NCBI RefSeq assembly: GCF_035989285.1
Contig: NZ_CP108513.1
Span: 3,410,001-3,474,000, forward strand
Direction of reading: 5' to 3'
From: Streptomyces sp. NBC_01235
GTDB taxonomy: Bacteria > Actinomycetota > Actinomycetes > Streptomycetales > Streptomycetaceae
DNA: 64,000 bases
A program made the position numbers and the translations under genes. Of this stretch, positions 27,481 through 35,907 are shown piece after piece. Position 1 is the stretch's first letter, and each line of letters begins with the position of its first letter. The notes below the pieces were generated by a model, which was not told the DNA's origin, did no database searches, and saw nothing but the letters and a program-made list of their open reading frames with translations.

Positions 27481-29213
27481 TTGCCGGCCTCCTTGCTGCC
27501 CGAGATGGAGCTGGCGCCGTGTCCGGCGTGCTCCAGCTGCTCGAGCGCGGCGATCTCCGGGTGGTGCAGGTCGAACGCCGGGGATTCACTGCGGATCCGT
27601 GGCAGGGTGAGGAAGTTGTGACGCGGCGGCGGGCAGGAGGTGGCCCACTCCAGGGAGCGGCCGTAGCCCCACGGGTCGTCGACGCCGACCGGCTTGCCGT
27701 ACTTGGCGGTCTTCCACACGTTGTAGAAGAACGGCAGGACGGACAGACCGAGGACGAACGAGCTGATCGTCGAGATCGTGTTCAGGGCGGTGAAGCCGTC
27801 GGCCGCCAGGTAGTCGGCGTACCGACGCGGCATGCCCTCGGCGCCCAGCCAGTGCTGGACCAGGAAGGTGCCGTGGAAGCCGATGAACAGCGTCCAGAAG
27901 GTCATCTTGCCGAGGCGCTCGTCGAGCATCTTGCCGGTGAACTTCGGCCACCAGAAGTGGAAGCCGGAGAACATCGCGAAGACGACGGTGCCGAAGACGA
28001 CGTAGTGGAAGTGCGCCACCACGAAGTACGAGTCGGACACGTGGAAGTCCATCGGCGGCGAGGCCAGGATGACGCCGGTCAGACCACCGAAGGTGAAGGT
28101 GATGAGGAAGCCCGTCGCCCACAGCATCGGTGTCTCGAAGGACAGCGAGCCCTTCCACATCGTTCCGATCCAGTTGAAGAACTTCACGCCCGTCGGCACG
28201 GCGATGAGGAACGTCATGAAGGAGAAGAACGGAAGCAACACGCCACCGGTGACGTACATGTGGTGCGCCCACACCGTCACGGACAGACCGGCGATCGAGA
28301 TGGTCGCGGCGATCAGACCCATGTACCCGAACATCGGCTTGCGGGAGAACACCGGGATCACTTCGGAGATGATGCCGAAGAACGGTAGGGCGATGATGTA
28401 CACCTCTGGATGGCCGAAGAACCAGAAGAGGTGTTGCCACAGCAACGCGCCGCCGTTGGCGGCGTCGAAGACATGGGCGCCGAACTTGCGGTCCGCCTCC
28501 AGGGCGAACAGCGCGGCCGCGAGGACCGGGAAGGCCAGCAGGACCAGGACACCGGTCAGCAGCACGTTCCAGGTGAAGATCGGCATGCGGAACATGGTCA
28601 TGCCCGGTGCGCGCATGCAGATGATCGTGGTGATGAAGTTGACCGAGCCGAGGATGGTGCCGAAGCCGGAGAAGGCCAGACCCATGATCCACAGGTCGCC
28701 GCCGATGCCCGGCGAGTGGACCGCGTCGGACAGCGGGGCGTAGGCGAACCAGCCGAAGTCGGCGGCACCCTGCGGGGTGAGGAAGCCCGCGACGGCGATG
28801 AGCGAGCCGAACAGGTACAGCCAGTAGGCGAACATGTTCAGTCGCGGGAAGGCGACGTCCGGCGCACCGATCTGGAGCGGCATGATCCAGTTCGTGAAGC
28901 CGGCGAACAGCGGCGTCGCGAACATCAGCAGCATGATCGTGCCGTGCATCGTGAACGCCTGGTTGAACTGCTCGTTCGACATGATCTGCAGGCCCGGTCG
29001 GGCGAGCTCGGCGCGCATGATGAGCGCCATGACGCCGCCGACACAGAAGAACGCGAACGACGTGACCAGGTACAACGTACCGATGGTCTTGTGGTCGGTG
29101 GTCGTCATCCACTTGACCACGACATTGCCGGGCTGCTTGCGCCGGACCGGCAGCTCATTCTCGTAGGAGTCTTCAGCTGCCGCGGCACCCTGGGGTTCGT
29201 TGAGGATGCTCAC
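27477..29213 (-). CDS. ctaD: Cytochrome c oxidase subunit I (aa3-type)
   Basis: A 578-residue polytopic subunit with twelve core helices that holds heme a, heme a3 and CuB and pumps protons while reducing O2. Recognisable blocks: [30 protein letters not shown] (heme a His), the CuB/Tyr region [27 protein letters not shown] (CuB histidines) and [13 protein letters not shown] (heme a and a3 histidines). The GTG 29213 start overlaps the ctaC stop (GTGA), and its stop overlaps ctaF. The N-terminal 30 residues are variable. Function is certain. Confidence 0.97.
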   Translation of the reverse strand: MSILNEPQGAAAAEDSYENELPVRRKQPGNVVVKWMTTTDHKTIGTLYLVTSFAFFCVGGVMALIMRAELARPGLQIMSNEQFNQAFTMHGTIMLLMFATPLFAGFTNWIMPLQIGAPDVAFPRLNMFAYWLYLFGSLIAVAGFLTPQGAADFGWFAYAPLSDAVHSPGIGGDLWIMGLAFSGFGTILGSVNFITTIICMRAPGMTMFRMPIFTWNVLLTGVLVLLAFPVLAAALFALEADRKFGAHVFDAANGGALLWQHLFWFFGHPEVYIIALPFFGIISEVIPVFSRKPMFGYMGLIAATISIAGLSVTVWAHHMYVTGGVLLPFFSFMTFLIAVPTGVKFFNWIGTMWKGSLSFETPMLWATGFLITFTFGGLTGVILASPPMDFHVSDSYFVVAHFHYVVFGTVVFAMFSGFHFWWPKFTGKMLDERLGKMTFWTLFIGFHGTFLVQHWLGAEGMPRRYADYLAADGFTALNTISTISSFVLGLSVLPFFYNVWKTAKYGKPVGVDDPWGYGRSLEWATSCPPPRHNFLTLPRIRSESPAFDLHHPEIAALEQLEHAGHGASSISGSKEAGK

Positions 29214-30169
29214 AGGTTGTTCGTCTCCCGGTTCTTCTCGTGGCTCGTCTGCTCGATGCCCGCGGGAACGTAACCGGTCTGCCCCTTCTTCACGAGGTCC
29301 TTGAGGTGCTGCTCGTAGCGCTCCTGGGAGACGACCTTCACGTTGAAGAGCATCCGGGAGTGGTCGACGCCGCAGAGCTCGGCGCACTTGCCCAGGAAGG
29401 TGCCCTCCTTGTTGGGGGTCACCTGGAAGGAGTTGGTGTGGCCCGGGATGACGTCCTGCTTCATGAGGAACGGCACCACCCAGAAGGAGTGGATGACGTC
29501 ACGCGAGGTGAGGACGAAGCGGACCGTCTTGCCCTCGGGGAGCCAGAGGGTCGGGCCCGGGTTGTTGGTCTGCGGGTTCCGCTCACCGGGGGTGCCGCAG
29601 GTGTAGACGCCGCCCGCGTTGTCCGGGAAGTCCGTCTTGAACCGGTCCGGGATCGCGGCCAGGTTCTTGTCGGTCTTCGCGTTCCCGTCGGAACCTTCGA
29701 CGTCTGCGATGTAGTTGAAGCACCAGCTCCACTGGAAGCCGACCACGTTGACCGTGACGTCGGGCTTCTTGTCGAGGCTCAGCAGCTTCGACTCGTCGCG
29801 GGCGGTGAAGTAGAACAACACCGAGACGATGATGATCGGGACCACCGTGTACAGCGCCTCGATGGGCATGTTGTACCGGGTCTGCGGAGGAACTTCGATC
29901 TTCGTGCGGCTGCGCCGGTGGAAGAAAGCACTCCACAGGATCAGGCCCCACACCAGCACGCCGGTGGCCAGCGCGGCAGCCCAGGAGCCCTGCCACAGGG
30001 AGAGGATCCGCGGAGCCTCTTCTGTGACCGGGGTGGGCATACCAAGGCGGGGGAAGTCCTTGTATGTGCAACCGGTGGCGGTCGCCAGGACCAGGCCCGC
30101 GGTCATTGCCTGCAGCAGCTTCCGCCGCATCGGGCGCCGCGGCGAGCGGTCGGAGCCGTTGGGACTCAC
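29210..30169 (-). CDS. ctaC: Cytochrome c oxidase subunit II
   Basis: A 319-residue subunit II that takes electrons from the QcrC cytochrome through its binuclear CuA centre. After a basic N-terminus and a lipoprotein-like signal ([20 protein letters not shown]) come two membrane helices and a cupredoxin domain with CuA ligands in HSFWVVPF and [12 protein letters not shown]. An actinobacterial loop ([19 protein letters not shown]) is inserted before CuA. The start is GTG 30169 with GGGAAGG upstream; a longer frame lacks a ribosome site. First gene of the ctaC-ctaD-ctaF operon. Confidence 0.96.
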   Translation of the reverse strand: MSPNGSDRSPRRPMRRKLLQAMTAGLVLATATGCTYKDFPRLGMPTPVTEEAPRILSLWQGSWAAALATGVLVWGLILWSAFFHRRSRTKIEVPPQTRYNMPIEALYTVVPIIIVSVLFYFTARDESKLLSLDKKPDVTVNVVGFQWSWCFNYIADVEGSDGNAKTDKNLAAIPDRFKTDFPDNAGGVYTCGTPGERNPQTNNPGPTLWLPEGKTVRFVLTSRDVIHSFWVVPFLMKQDVIPGHTNSFQVTPNKEGTFLGKCAELCGVDHSRMLFNVKVVSQERYEQHLKDLVKKGQTGYVPAGIEQTSHEKNRETNNL

Positions 30170-30499
30170 GTAGCGCCTTCCCGAGAGTCTCGCCCGCGCG
30201 GTTGGCTGCGGCCTGCCTTCTCGCGGGTCGGTCGCCGCCCTGCGTCGGGCAGGGGTTTGGATGTTTATGCGGACCAAACCCTAGCCGACGCCCTCCGGGG
30301 GGTCGCGGGGAGGGTGGCATACGCGCCGCGGGTCACCCCGAAGGGGTGTTGACGGGCGCCTGATAGTGCCTAATAGCTCGTCAATGCGGGTTGTGCGGCG
30401 AGTGCGGGACGGTGGGGGCCTTTCGCGCCCACGCGGCGCAGCCGCGGATCGAAACGGTCCCGCGCCTCTTCGCAGCTCCCCCACGTCTAACGTTGCGGT
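30170..30499. other. Intergenic region between ctaC and the NifS-TusA gene
   Basis: No gene is supported. On the minus strand TAGGGT (30278-30283) is a plausible -10 for ctaC. CACCCC-GAA-GGGGTG (30334-30348) forms a small hairpin. On the plus strand TTGACG (30349-30354), a 16-nt spacer and TAATAG (30371-30376) could be a promoter toward the desulfurase gene. A copy of the dispersed repeat fills 30423-30469. Confidence 0.4.
30423..30469. repeat. Dispersed Streptomyces intergenic repeat, copy 2
   Basis: It reads TCGCGCCCACGCGGCGCAGC, then CGCGGATCGAAACGGTCCCG, closely matching copies 1 and 4. It sits 31 bp upstream of the NifS-TusA start, so it would be in the leader if the promoter at 30349-30376 is used. 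Confidence 0.6.
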
Positions 30500-31882
30500 G
30501 TGGCCTACTTCGACGCTGCTTCCGCTGCCCCGCTCCATCCCGTCGCCCGTCAGGCCCTGTTGGCCTCGCTCGACGAAGGGTGGGCGGATCCGGCCCGGCT
30601 GTACAGGGAGGGGCGGCGGGCGCGGATGTTGCTGGACGCGGCGCGGGAGGCGGCGGCCGAGGCCGTGGGCTGCCGGCCGGACGAGCTGGTGTTCACGTCC
30701 TCGGGGACGCGGGCCGTGCACTCGGGCATCGCGGGGGCGTTGACCGGACGGCGGCGGGTCGGGCGTCACCTGATCGTGTCGGCCGTCGAACACTCCTCGG
30801 TACTCCATTCGGCCGAGGCGTTCGAGGCGGAGGACGGGGCGGTGACCCGGGTGCCGGTGCTCCGGACCGGTGCGGTCGCCGTCGAGTCGTACGCCGACGC
30901 CCTGCGGTCGGACACCGCGCTCGCCTGTCTCCAGTCGGCCAACCACGAGGTGGGGACCGAGCAGCCGGTGGCGGCCGTGGCCGAGCTGTGCCGGGAGGCG
31001 GGGGTGCCGCTGCTGGTGGACGCGGCGCAGTCGCTCGGCTGGGGGCCGGTGGAAGGGCCCTGGTCGGTGCTGACGGCGAGCGCGCACAAGTGGGGCGGCC
31101 CGTCCGGGGTGGGGGTGCTCGCGGTGCGCAAGGGGGTGCGGTTCGCCGTCCAAGGGCCCGTGGACGAGCGGGAGTCGGGGCGGGCGGCCGGGTTCGAGAA
31201 CATTCCGGCGATCGTGGCCGCGGCGGCATCGCTGCGGGCGGTGCGGGCGGAGACGGCGGCCGAGGCGGTGCGGCTGCGGGAGCTGACGGCGCGGATCCGG
31301 GCCCGGGTGGGGGCCGTCGTCCCGGATGTGGAGGTCGTCGGGGATCCGGAGCGGCGGCTGCCCGGGATCGTCACCTTCTCCTGCCTCTATGTCGACGGGG
31401 AGGCGCTGCTGCACGAGTTGGACCGGGAGGGGTTCTCCGTCTCGTCCGGGTCCTCCTGCACCAGCAGCACGCTGACGCCCAGCCATGTGCTGAAGGCGAT
31501 GGGGGTGCTGAGTGAGGGGAACGTGCGGGTTTCGTTGCCGGCGGGGGTGGCCGAGGAGGACGTGGAGCGGTTCCTCGCCGTGCTGCCGGGGGCGGTGGCC
31601 GGGGTGCGGGAGAAGCTCGGGGCGCCCACGTCCGCGCCGGTGGCGGATGTGCGGGGCGAGGCGCTCGTCGTGGACGCGCTCGGCAAGCGGTGTCCGATTC
31701 CCGTCATCGAGCTGGCGAAGGTCTTCGGGGACGTGCCGGTCGGGGGCACGGTGCGGGTGCTGTCCGACGACGAGGCGGCCCGGCTCGACATCCCCGCGTG
31801 GTGCGAGATGCGGGGACAGGAGTACGTCGGTGAGGAGCCGGCGGACCGCGGCTCTGCCTACGTGGTCCGCCGGCTCTCCTGA
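30500..31882 (+). CDS. Cysteine desulfurase (NifS-like) fused to a C-terminal TusA sulfur-carrier domain
   Basis: A 460-residue fusion. Residues 1-375 are a class-V PLP desulfurase: AVEHSSVLHSAE, VDAAQSLGW, the PLP lysine in TASAHKWGGPSG, and the persulfide Cys in SSGSSCTSSTLTPSHVL. Residues about 385-460 are a TusA/SirA-like domain with its conserved LGKRCPIPVIELAK (CPxP) cysteine. Cys sulfur would be loaded on the NifS loop and passed in cis to the TusA Cys for tRNA thiolation or cofactor sulfuration; this is inference. GTG 30500 lacks a ribosome site; TAACGT at 30488-30493 ahead of it allows a leaderless transcript. Its end is 1 bp from the convergent adenosine kinase gene. Confidence 0.88.
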   Translation: MAYFDAASAAPLHPVARQALLASLDEGWADPARLYREGRRARMLLDAAREAAAEAVGCRPDELVFTSSGTRAVHSGIAGALTGRRRVGRHLIVSAVEHSSVLHSAEAFEAEDGAVTRVPVLRTGAVAVESYADALRSDTALACLQSANHEVGTEQPVAAVAELCREAGVPLLVDAAQSLGWGPVEGPWSVLTASAHKWGGPSGVGVLAVRKGVRFAVQGPVDERESGRAAGFENIPAIVAAAASLRAVRAETAAEAVRLRELTARIRARVGAVVPDVEVVGDPERRLPGIVTFSCLYVDGEALLHELDREGFSVSSGSSCTSSTLTPSHVLKAMGVLSEGNVRVSLPAGVAEEDVERFLAVLPGAVAGVREKLGAPTSAPVADVRGEALVVDALGKRCPIPVIELAKVFGDVPVGGTVRVLSDDEAARLDIPAWCEMRGQEYVGEEPADRGSAYVVRRLS

Positions 31883-31883
31883 G

Positions 31884-32858
31884 TCACGCCAGGTGCGTGC
31901 GGACCTCGGCCGCGGCCTCGTCGCCGTACGCCTTGGTGAAGCGGTCCATGAAGTGGGCGCGGCGCAGCTGGTACTCCTGGGTGCCGACCGTCTCGATGAC
32001 GAGGGTGGCGAGCATGCAGCCGATCTGCGCGGCGCGCTCGTGGGAGACGCCCCAGGCGAGGCCGGAGAGGAAGCCGGCGCGGAGGGCGTCGCCGACGCCC
32101 GTCGGCTCGACCTTGGCCTCCTCCTGCGGGCAGCCGACCTCGATCGGGTCCTCGCCGTCGCACTCGACGCGGACGCCGCGCGAGCCGAGGGTGGTGACGC
32201 GGTGGCCGACCTTGGAGAGGATCTCGGCGTCGCTCCAGCCGGTCTTGGACTCGATGAGGCCCTTCTCGTACTCGTTGGAGAACAGGTACGTGGCGCCCTC
32301 CATCAGTATCCGGATCTCGTCGCCGTTCATGCGGGCGATCTGCTGGGAGAAGTCTGCGGCGAAGGGGATCGAGCGGGAGCGGCACTCCTCGGTGTGCCGG
32401 AGCATCGCCTCGGGGTCGTCGGCGCCGATCAGCACCAGGTCGAGGCCGCCCACGCGGTCGGCGACGGTCTTCAGCTCGATCAGGCGGGCCTCGCTCATCG
32501 CGCCCGTGTAGAAGGAGCCGATCTGGTTGTGGTCGGCGTCGGTGGTGCACACGAAGCGGGCGGTGTGCAGGGTCTCGGAGATGCGGACCGAGCCGGTGTC
32601 GACGCCGTGCCGGTCCAGCCAGGCCCGGTACTCGTCGAAGTCCGCGCCCGCGGCGCCGACCAGGACGGGGCGGGTCCCCAGCTGGCCCATGCCGAAGGCG
32701 ATGTTCGCGCCCACTCCGCCCCGGCGTACGTCCAGGTTGTCGACCAGGAAGGACAGCGAGACGGTGTGCAGCTGGTCCGCGACGAGCTGGTCGGCGAAGC
32801 GGCCGGGGAACGTCATGAGGTGGTCGGTCGCGATGGAGCCGGTGACTGCGATGCGCAC
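31884..32858 (-). CDS. PfkB-family adenosine kinase
   Basis: A 324-residue sugar/nucleoside kinase of the PfkB (ribokinase) family. The N-terminal RRGGVGANIAFGMGQLG glycine motif and the C-terminal PTGVGDALRAGFLSGL, with the catalytic Asp, are both present. The closest family I recall is mycobacterial adenosine kinase (AdoK), which also lies beside ctaC; that would phosphorylate adenosine to AMP in purine salvage. The start is GTG 32858 with GGAGAG about 10 nt upstream. The convergent NifS-TusA gene ends 1 bp away. Another carbohydrate or nucleoside substrate remains possible. Confidence 0.87.
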   Translation of the reverse strand: MRIAVTGSIATDHLMTFPGRFADQLVADQLHTVSLSFLVDNLDVRRGGVGANIAFGMGQLGTRPVLVGAAGADFDEYRAWLDRHGVDTGSVRISETLHTARFVCTTDADHNQIGSFYTGAMSEARLIELKTVADRVGGLDLVLIGADDPEAMLRHTEECRSRSIPFAADFSQQIARMNGDEIRILMEGATYLFSNEYEKGLIESKTGWSDAEILSKVGHRVTTLGSRGVRVECDGEDPIEVGCPQEEAKVEPTGVGDALRAGFLSGLAWGVSHERAAQIGCMLATLVIETVGTQEYQLRRAHFMDRFTKAYGDEAAAEVRTHLA

Positions 32859-32988
32859 GGCGTGGACTCTCCTGTGGGGAGGGGGATTGACAGTTCACGC
32901 TACCCGGTCCACCCGCGCCACTGAAGCAGCCGAAACTACCCGATAGTAGATCTTTCTTCGCAGGCTCAAGCGTGCGTACGGTTCGCGT

Positions 32989-33198
32989 ATGACGAACCTC
33001 AAGGTCCACGCCCCCGTTCCGGCCGACCTCGACGGCGATCTGGCGTCGCTGCGCGGTGACTGCGCCCGGATGGCTCCGCACTGGGCCGCCCCGGAGAAGA
33101 TCACTTCCCGTCCGGTCTCCCCGTCACTCATCCACGGCGTGACCGTCCCGGCGAAGTCGGCACGACTGCTGGACACCATGCTCGACTACGGAAACTAG
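32989..33198 (+). CDS. Small conserved-looking hypothetical protein
   Basis: A 69-residue protein beginning MTNLKVHAPVPADLDGDLAS and ending LLDTMLDYGN. Coding is suggested by strong third-position G/C and a compact single frame between two genes, but there is no clear Shine-Dalgarno site, and leaderless translation is possible. No motif is recognised: it has a lone Cys and no membrane segment. It is divergent from the adenosine kinase (130 bp gap) and 140 bp before the repeat-rich protein. I do not know its function. Confidence 0.6.
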   Translation: MTNLKVHAPVPADLDGDLASLRGDCARMAPHWAAPEKITSRPVSPSLIHGVTVPAKSARLLDTMLDYGN

Positions 33199-33338
33199 GG
33201 GGTTTTCCCTCGGTTTCTCTCGGCTTTCCTCGGTAGGGCGCTCGGAAGGGAACCGTGCGCTCCCCCGCCGCGTCCCATCGCCGTCCCCCGTAAAGGGGAT
33301 GTGAGGTACGACAGCAGGGCAGCCGAAGGAGCGATGCG

Positions 33339-35237
33339 GTGAACACCGAGCGACCCGAGAACGACGACGCCGCGCGCGAGCCGGAGAAGACGGGCCCCGA
33401 AGAGGCGAAGGCCGAGGAGGCAGGCCTCTCCGAGGCCGTCGCGGAGCCGGCAGCCGCCACGGCCTCCGGCGCGGACGAACCCGCCGCGGATTCCGCCCCG
33501 GCCTCGGACGAACCTCCCGTCACTCCCGCCACGGACGCTCACGAGCCGTCCGTCAGCCCCGCCGTGGATGCTCACGAGCCGTCCGTCGCTCCCGCCACGG
33601 ACGCGGACGAGCCTCCCGCCACGGACGCTCACGAGCCTCCCGTCAGCCCCGCCACGGACGCGGACGAGCCTCCCGCCACTCCCGCCACGGACGCTCACGA
33701 GCCGTCCGTCGCTCCCGCCACGGACGCTCACGAGCCGTCCGTCGCTCCCGCCACGGACGCGGACGAGCCGTCCGTCGCTCCCGTCCCGGACGCGGACGAG
33801 CCCGGCGGCTCCCGGCGGCGGTCCCCCGTTCTCATCGCCTCCGTCGCCGCCGCCGTTCTGTTGGTGGGAGGCGGTGGGGCGTACCTCACCTCCAGTGCCG
33901 TCAGCAGCTCGGGCGGAGGGTCCGGCTCCGGGTCGCCCTCCGGGGGCGGCACCCTGGCGGCGCTCCTCCTGGACGACTACTCCGGGGGTACGGGTACCTC
34001 CGACGGCGGTACGAACGGCATCGCACCCGGTGAGCCGAACCCCTACGGGGTGACGTACAAGGCCGACGGCACGCTCCCCGAAGGTCCCGACTCCGCGCCC
34101 GTGTACTGGGCGAAGGGCGCGGTCACGAAGGACGAGGTGGCCCGGCTGGCGAAGGCGCTGGGGGCCGACGGGACGCCGGTGGCCGACGGGGAGGCCTGGA
34201 AGGTCGGCGCCGCCGACGGTTCGGGGCCGGTGCTGCGGGTGAACCGGCAGGCGCCGGGAATCTGGACGTTCACCCGCTACGCGCCCGGCACCGACGACTG
34301 CACGGGCGGCACCGTCAAGTGCACCCGGGATCCCGCGGCTCCGGCCGGTGACCCGGTGAGCGAGGCGGTCGCGAAGAAGGCGGCGGCGCCCGTCCTGAAG
34401 GCGGTGGGCCAGGACGACGCCAAGGTGGACGCGAGCCAGATCATGGGCGCCCAGCGGGTGGTGAACGCCGACCCGGTGATCGGCGGTCTGCCCACGTACG
34501 GCTGGACGACCGGGATCAGCGTCAACGCGCAGGGCGAGGTCGTCGGCGCGAACGGGCAGCTGGAAGCGCCGGTGAAGGGTGACACGTACCCCCTGCTGAG
34601 CGCTCAGGAGGCGCTGGACGCGCTGAACGCGGCGCCGGGGAGCGATCACCGGATGGGCATCGGCGGCTGCGCCAGCCCGGTGCCGCTGAAGGACCGGCTG
34701 GAGAGTCCGTGCGGTGCGTCCACGGTGGCGCCGCAGCAGGAGACGGTGACGGTCGAGGACGCCGTGCTGGGGCTCGCCCCGCACACCTCGGGCGGACGGC
34801 AGGTGCTCGTGCCGTCCTGGCTGTTCGACGTGAAGGCCGCGGGGGCCGCGGACGGCTACACGGTGACGCAGCCGGCCGTCGAGCCGGCGTATCTGAAGTC
34901 CGCCACGACGCCGACGCCCTCCCCGACCCCGACCGGCACCTCGAGGACGCGTGACGTTCACCCGGACGGCTACACCGCCGAGGGCAAGGAGCTGACCGTG
35001 AGCTTCAGCGGCGGGGTGTGCGCCGACTACAAGGCGACGGCGGCCGAGAGCGGGGACGAGGTGAAGGTCACCGTGACCGAGACGCCCTGGCCGGACAAGA
35101 TCTGCATCATGATCGCCAAGGAGTTCCACAAGACCGTGCAGCTGGACGAGCCGCTGGGCAGCCGGAAGGTGGTCGGCACGGACGGCGGGGCGATCCCCCT
35201 GGAGAAGCCGGGGGCGCGGCTGCCGCAGGTCCAGTAA
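33339..35237 (+). CDS. Single-pass membrane protein with 11-residue tandem repeats and a large extracytoplasmic region
   Basis: A 632-residue protein, GTG start with GAAGGAG upstream. Residues about 57-152 are tandem 11-residue units, (H/D)EP(S/P)VAPATDA. A single membrane helix follows basic GSRRRSP (LIASVAAAVLLVGGGGAYL, about 167-185). The remaining 440 residues lie outside the cell, with a Ser/Gly linker and folded parts such as PVYWAKGAVTKDEVARLAKALG and YTVTQPAVEPAYLKSATTP. No signal peptide precedes the repeats, so the acidic repeat arm is cytoplasmic. No enzymatic motif is visible. It ends at a strong terminator shared with the convergent erpA. A regulatory or cell-wall-sensing role is a guess. 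Confidence 0.8.
   Translation: MNTERPENDDAAREPEKTGPEEAKAEEAGLSEAVAEPAAATASGADEPAADSAPASDEPPVTPATDAHEPSVSPAVDAHEPSVAPATDADEPPATDAHEPPVSPATDADEPPATPATDAHEPSVAPATDAHEPSVAPATDADEPSVAPVPDADEPGGSRRRSPVLIASVAAAVLLVGGGGAYLTSSAVSSSGGGSGSGSPSGGGTLAALLLDDYSGGTGTSDGGTNGIAPGEPNPYGVTYKADGTLPEGPDSAPVYWAKGAVTKDEVARLAKALGADGTPVADGEAWKVGAADGSGPVLRVNRQAPGIWTFTRYAPGTDDCTGGTVKCTRDPAAPAGDPVSEAVAKKAAAPVLKAVGQDDAKVDASQIMGAQRVVNADPVIGGLPTYGWTTGISVNAQGEVVGANGQLEAPVKGDTYPLLSAQEALDALNAAPGSDHRMGIGGCASPVPLKDRLESPCGASTVAPQQETVTVEDAVLGLAPHTSGGRQVLVPSWLFDVKAAGAADGYTVTQPAVEPAYLKSATTPTPSPTPTGTSRTRDVHPDGYTAEGKELTVSFSGGVCADYKATAAESGDEVKVTVTETPWPDKICIMIAKEFHKTVQLDEPLGSRKVVGTDGGAIPLEKPGARLPQVQ
33507..33794 (+). repeat. In-frame 33-bp tandem repeat array
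   Basis: About nine units encode (H/D)EP(S/P)(V/A)xPATDA. GCTCACGAGCCGTCCGTCGC and ACGGACGCGGACGAGCC recur nearly unchanged. One unit is shortened to 24 bp (DEPPATDA). DNA identity between units is higher than protein need would require, which points to recent slippage or conversion. Confidence 0.85.
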
Positions 35238-35252
35238 CGGTTACCGCAGCGA

Positions 35253-35297
35253 ACACGAAGGCGGCGGCCCCCCTCGGAGGGGCCGCCGCCTTCGTGT
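35253..35297. terminator. Bidirectional terminator between convergent genes
   Basis: A 19-bp perfect stem (35253-35271 with 35279-35297, arms ACACGAAGGCGGCGG...) and a 7-nt loop lie between the repeat-rich protein (ends 35237) and erpA (ends 35307, opposite strand). It can serve both transcripts. Confidence 0.88.
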
Positions 35298-35306
35298 CGT
35301 TCAGGT

Positions 35307-35663
35307 TCAGCTGAAGGAGTCGCCGCAGGCGCAGGAGCCCGTCGCGTTCGGGTTGTCGATCGTGAAGCCCTGCTTCTCGATGGTGTCGACGAAGTCGATG
35401 GACGCGCCGCCCAGGTACGGGGCGCTCATGCGGTCGGTGACGACCTTGACGCCATCGAAGTCCTTGACGACGTCACCGTCGAGGGAACGCTCGTCGAAGA
35501 AGAGCTGGTAGCGCAGGCCGGAGCAGCCACCGGGCTGCACGGCGACGCGCAGGGCCAGGTCGTCACGGCCTTCCTGGTCGAGCAGGGCCTTGACCTTCGC
35601 CGCGGCGGCGTCGGACAGGATGATGCCGTCGGTGACGGTGCTGGTCTCGTCCGATACGGACAT
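35307..35663 (-). CDS. erpA: ErpA/HesB-type iron-sulfur cluster insertion protein
   Basis: A 118-residue A-type carrier that delivers Fe-S clusters to apo-proteins. The three conserved cysteines are visible: QPGGCSGLRYQ in the middle and GSCACGDSF at the C-terminus. The N-terminus IILSDAAAAKVKALL is typical. The start is ATG 35663, and length is normal. It is divergent from nadA, a [4Fe-4S] enzyme, across a 244-bp gap with a large inverted repeat, which suggests a functional link. The NifS-TusA fusion lies 3.4 kb to the left. Confidence 0.94.
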   Translation of the reverse strand: MSVSDETSTVTDGIILSDAAAAKVKALLDQEGRDDLALRVAVQPGGCSGLRYQLFFDERSLDGDVVKDFDGVKVVTDRMSAPYLGGASIDFVDTIEKQGFTIDNPNATGSCACGDSFS

Positions 35664-35810
35664 CTACATCTCTCCCGGGTTGTACGGAGACTGCTTGCCG
35701 ACGGTTGCAACCGACGGGGCCGCGGATTCATTCCGGGCCGGGCTCTTGTCTTTTTCGTTCCCTTCTCATGCTCGCACACACGGTCGCGGGCGGAAAACGC
35801 CTCACCGGGA

Positions 35811-35854
35811 TTCATGTCACATCGACGCAATGACCGTCGTCAAAGTGACATGAA
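35811..35854. promoter_or_regulatory. Large inverted repeat upstream of nadA
   Basis: TTCATGTCAC (35811-35820) and GTGACATGAA (35845-35854) are perfect 10-bp arms 24 bp apart. Within the spacer CGACG...CGTCG forms a nested 5-bp repeat. The right arm ends 6 bp before a good -10 (TATGAT, 35861-35866) facing nadA. It could be a two-site operator or a hairpin. The regulator is unknown; NAD- or Fe-S-responsive control is speculative. Confidence 0.55.
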
Positions 35855-35907
35855 GAAGGCTATGATAGATAACGTCAGTTCGACGAAAAGTAGAAAGGGT
35901 GCGTGCC

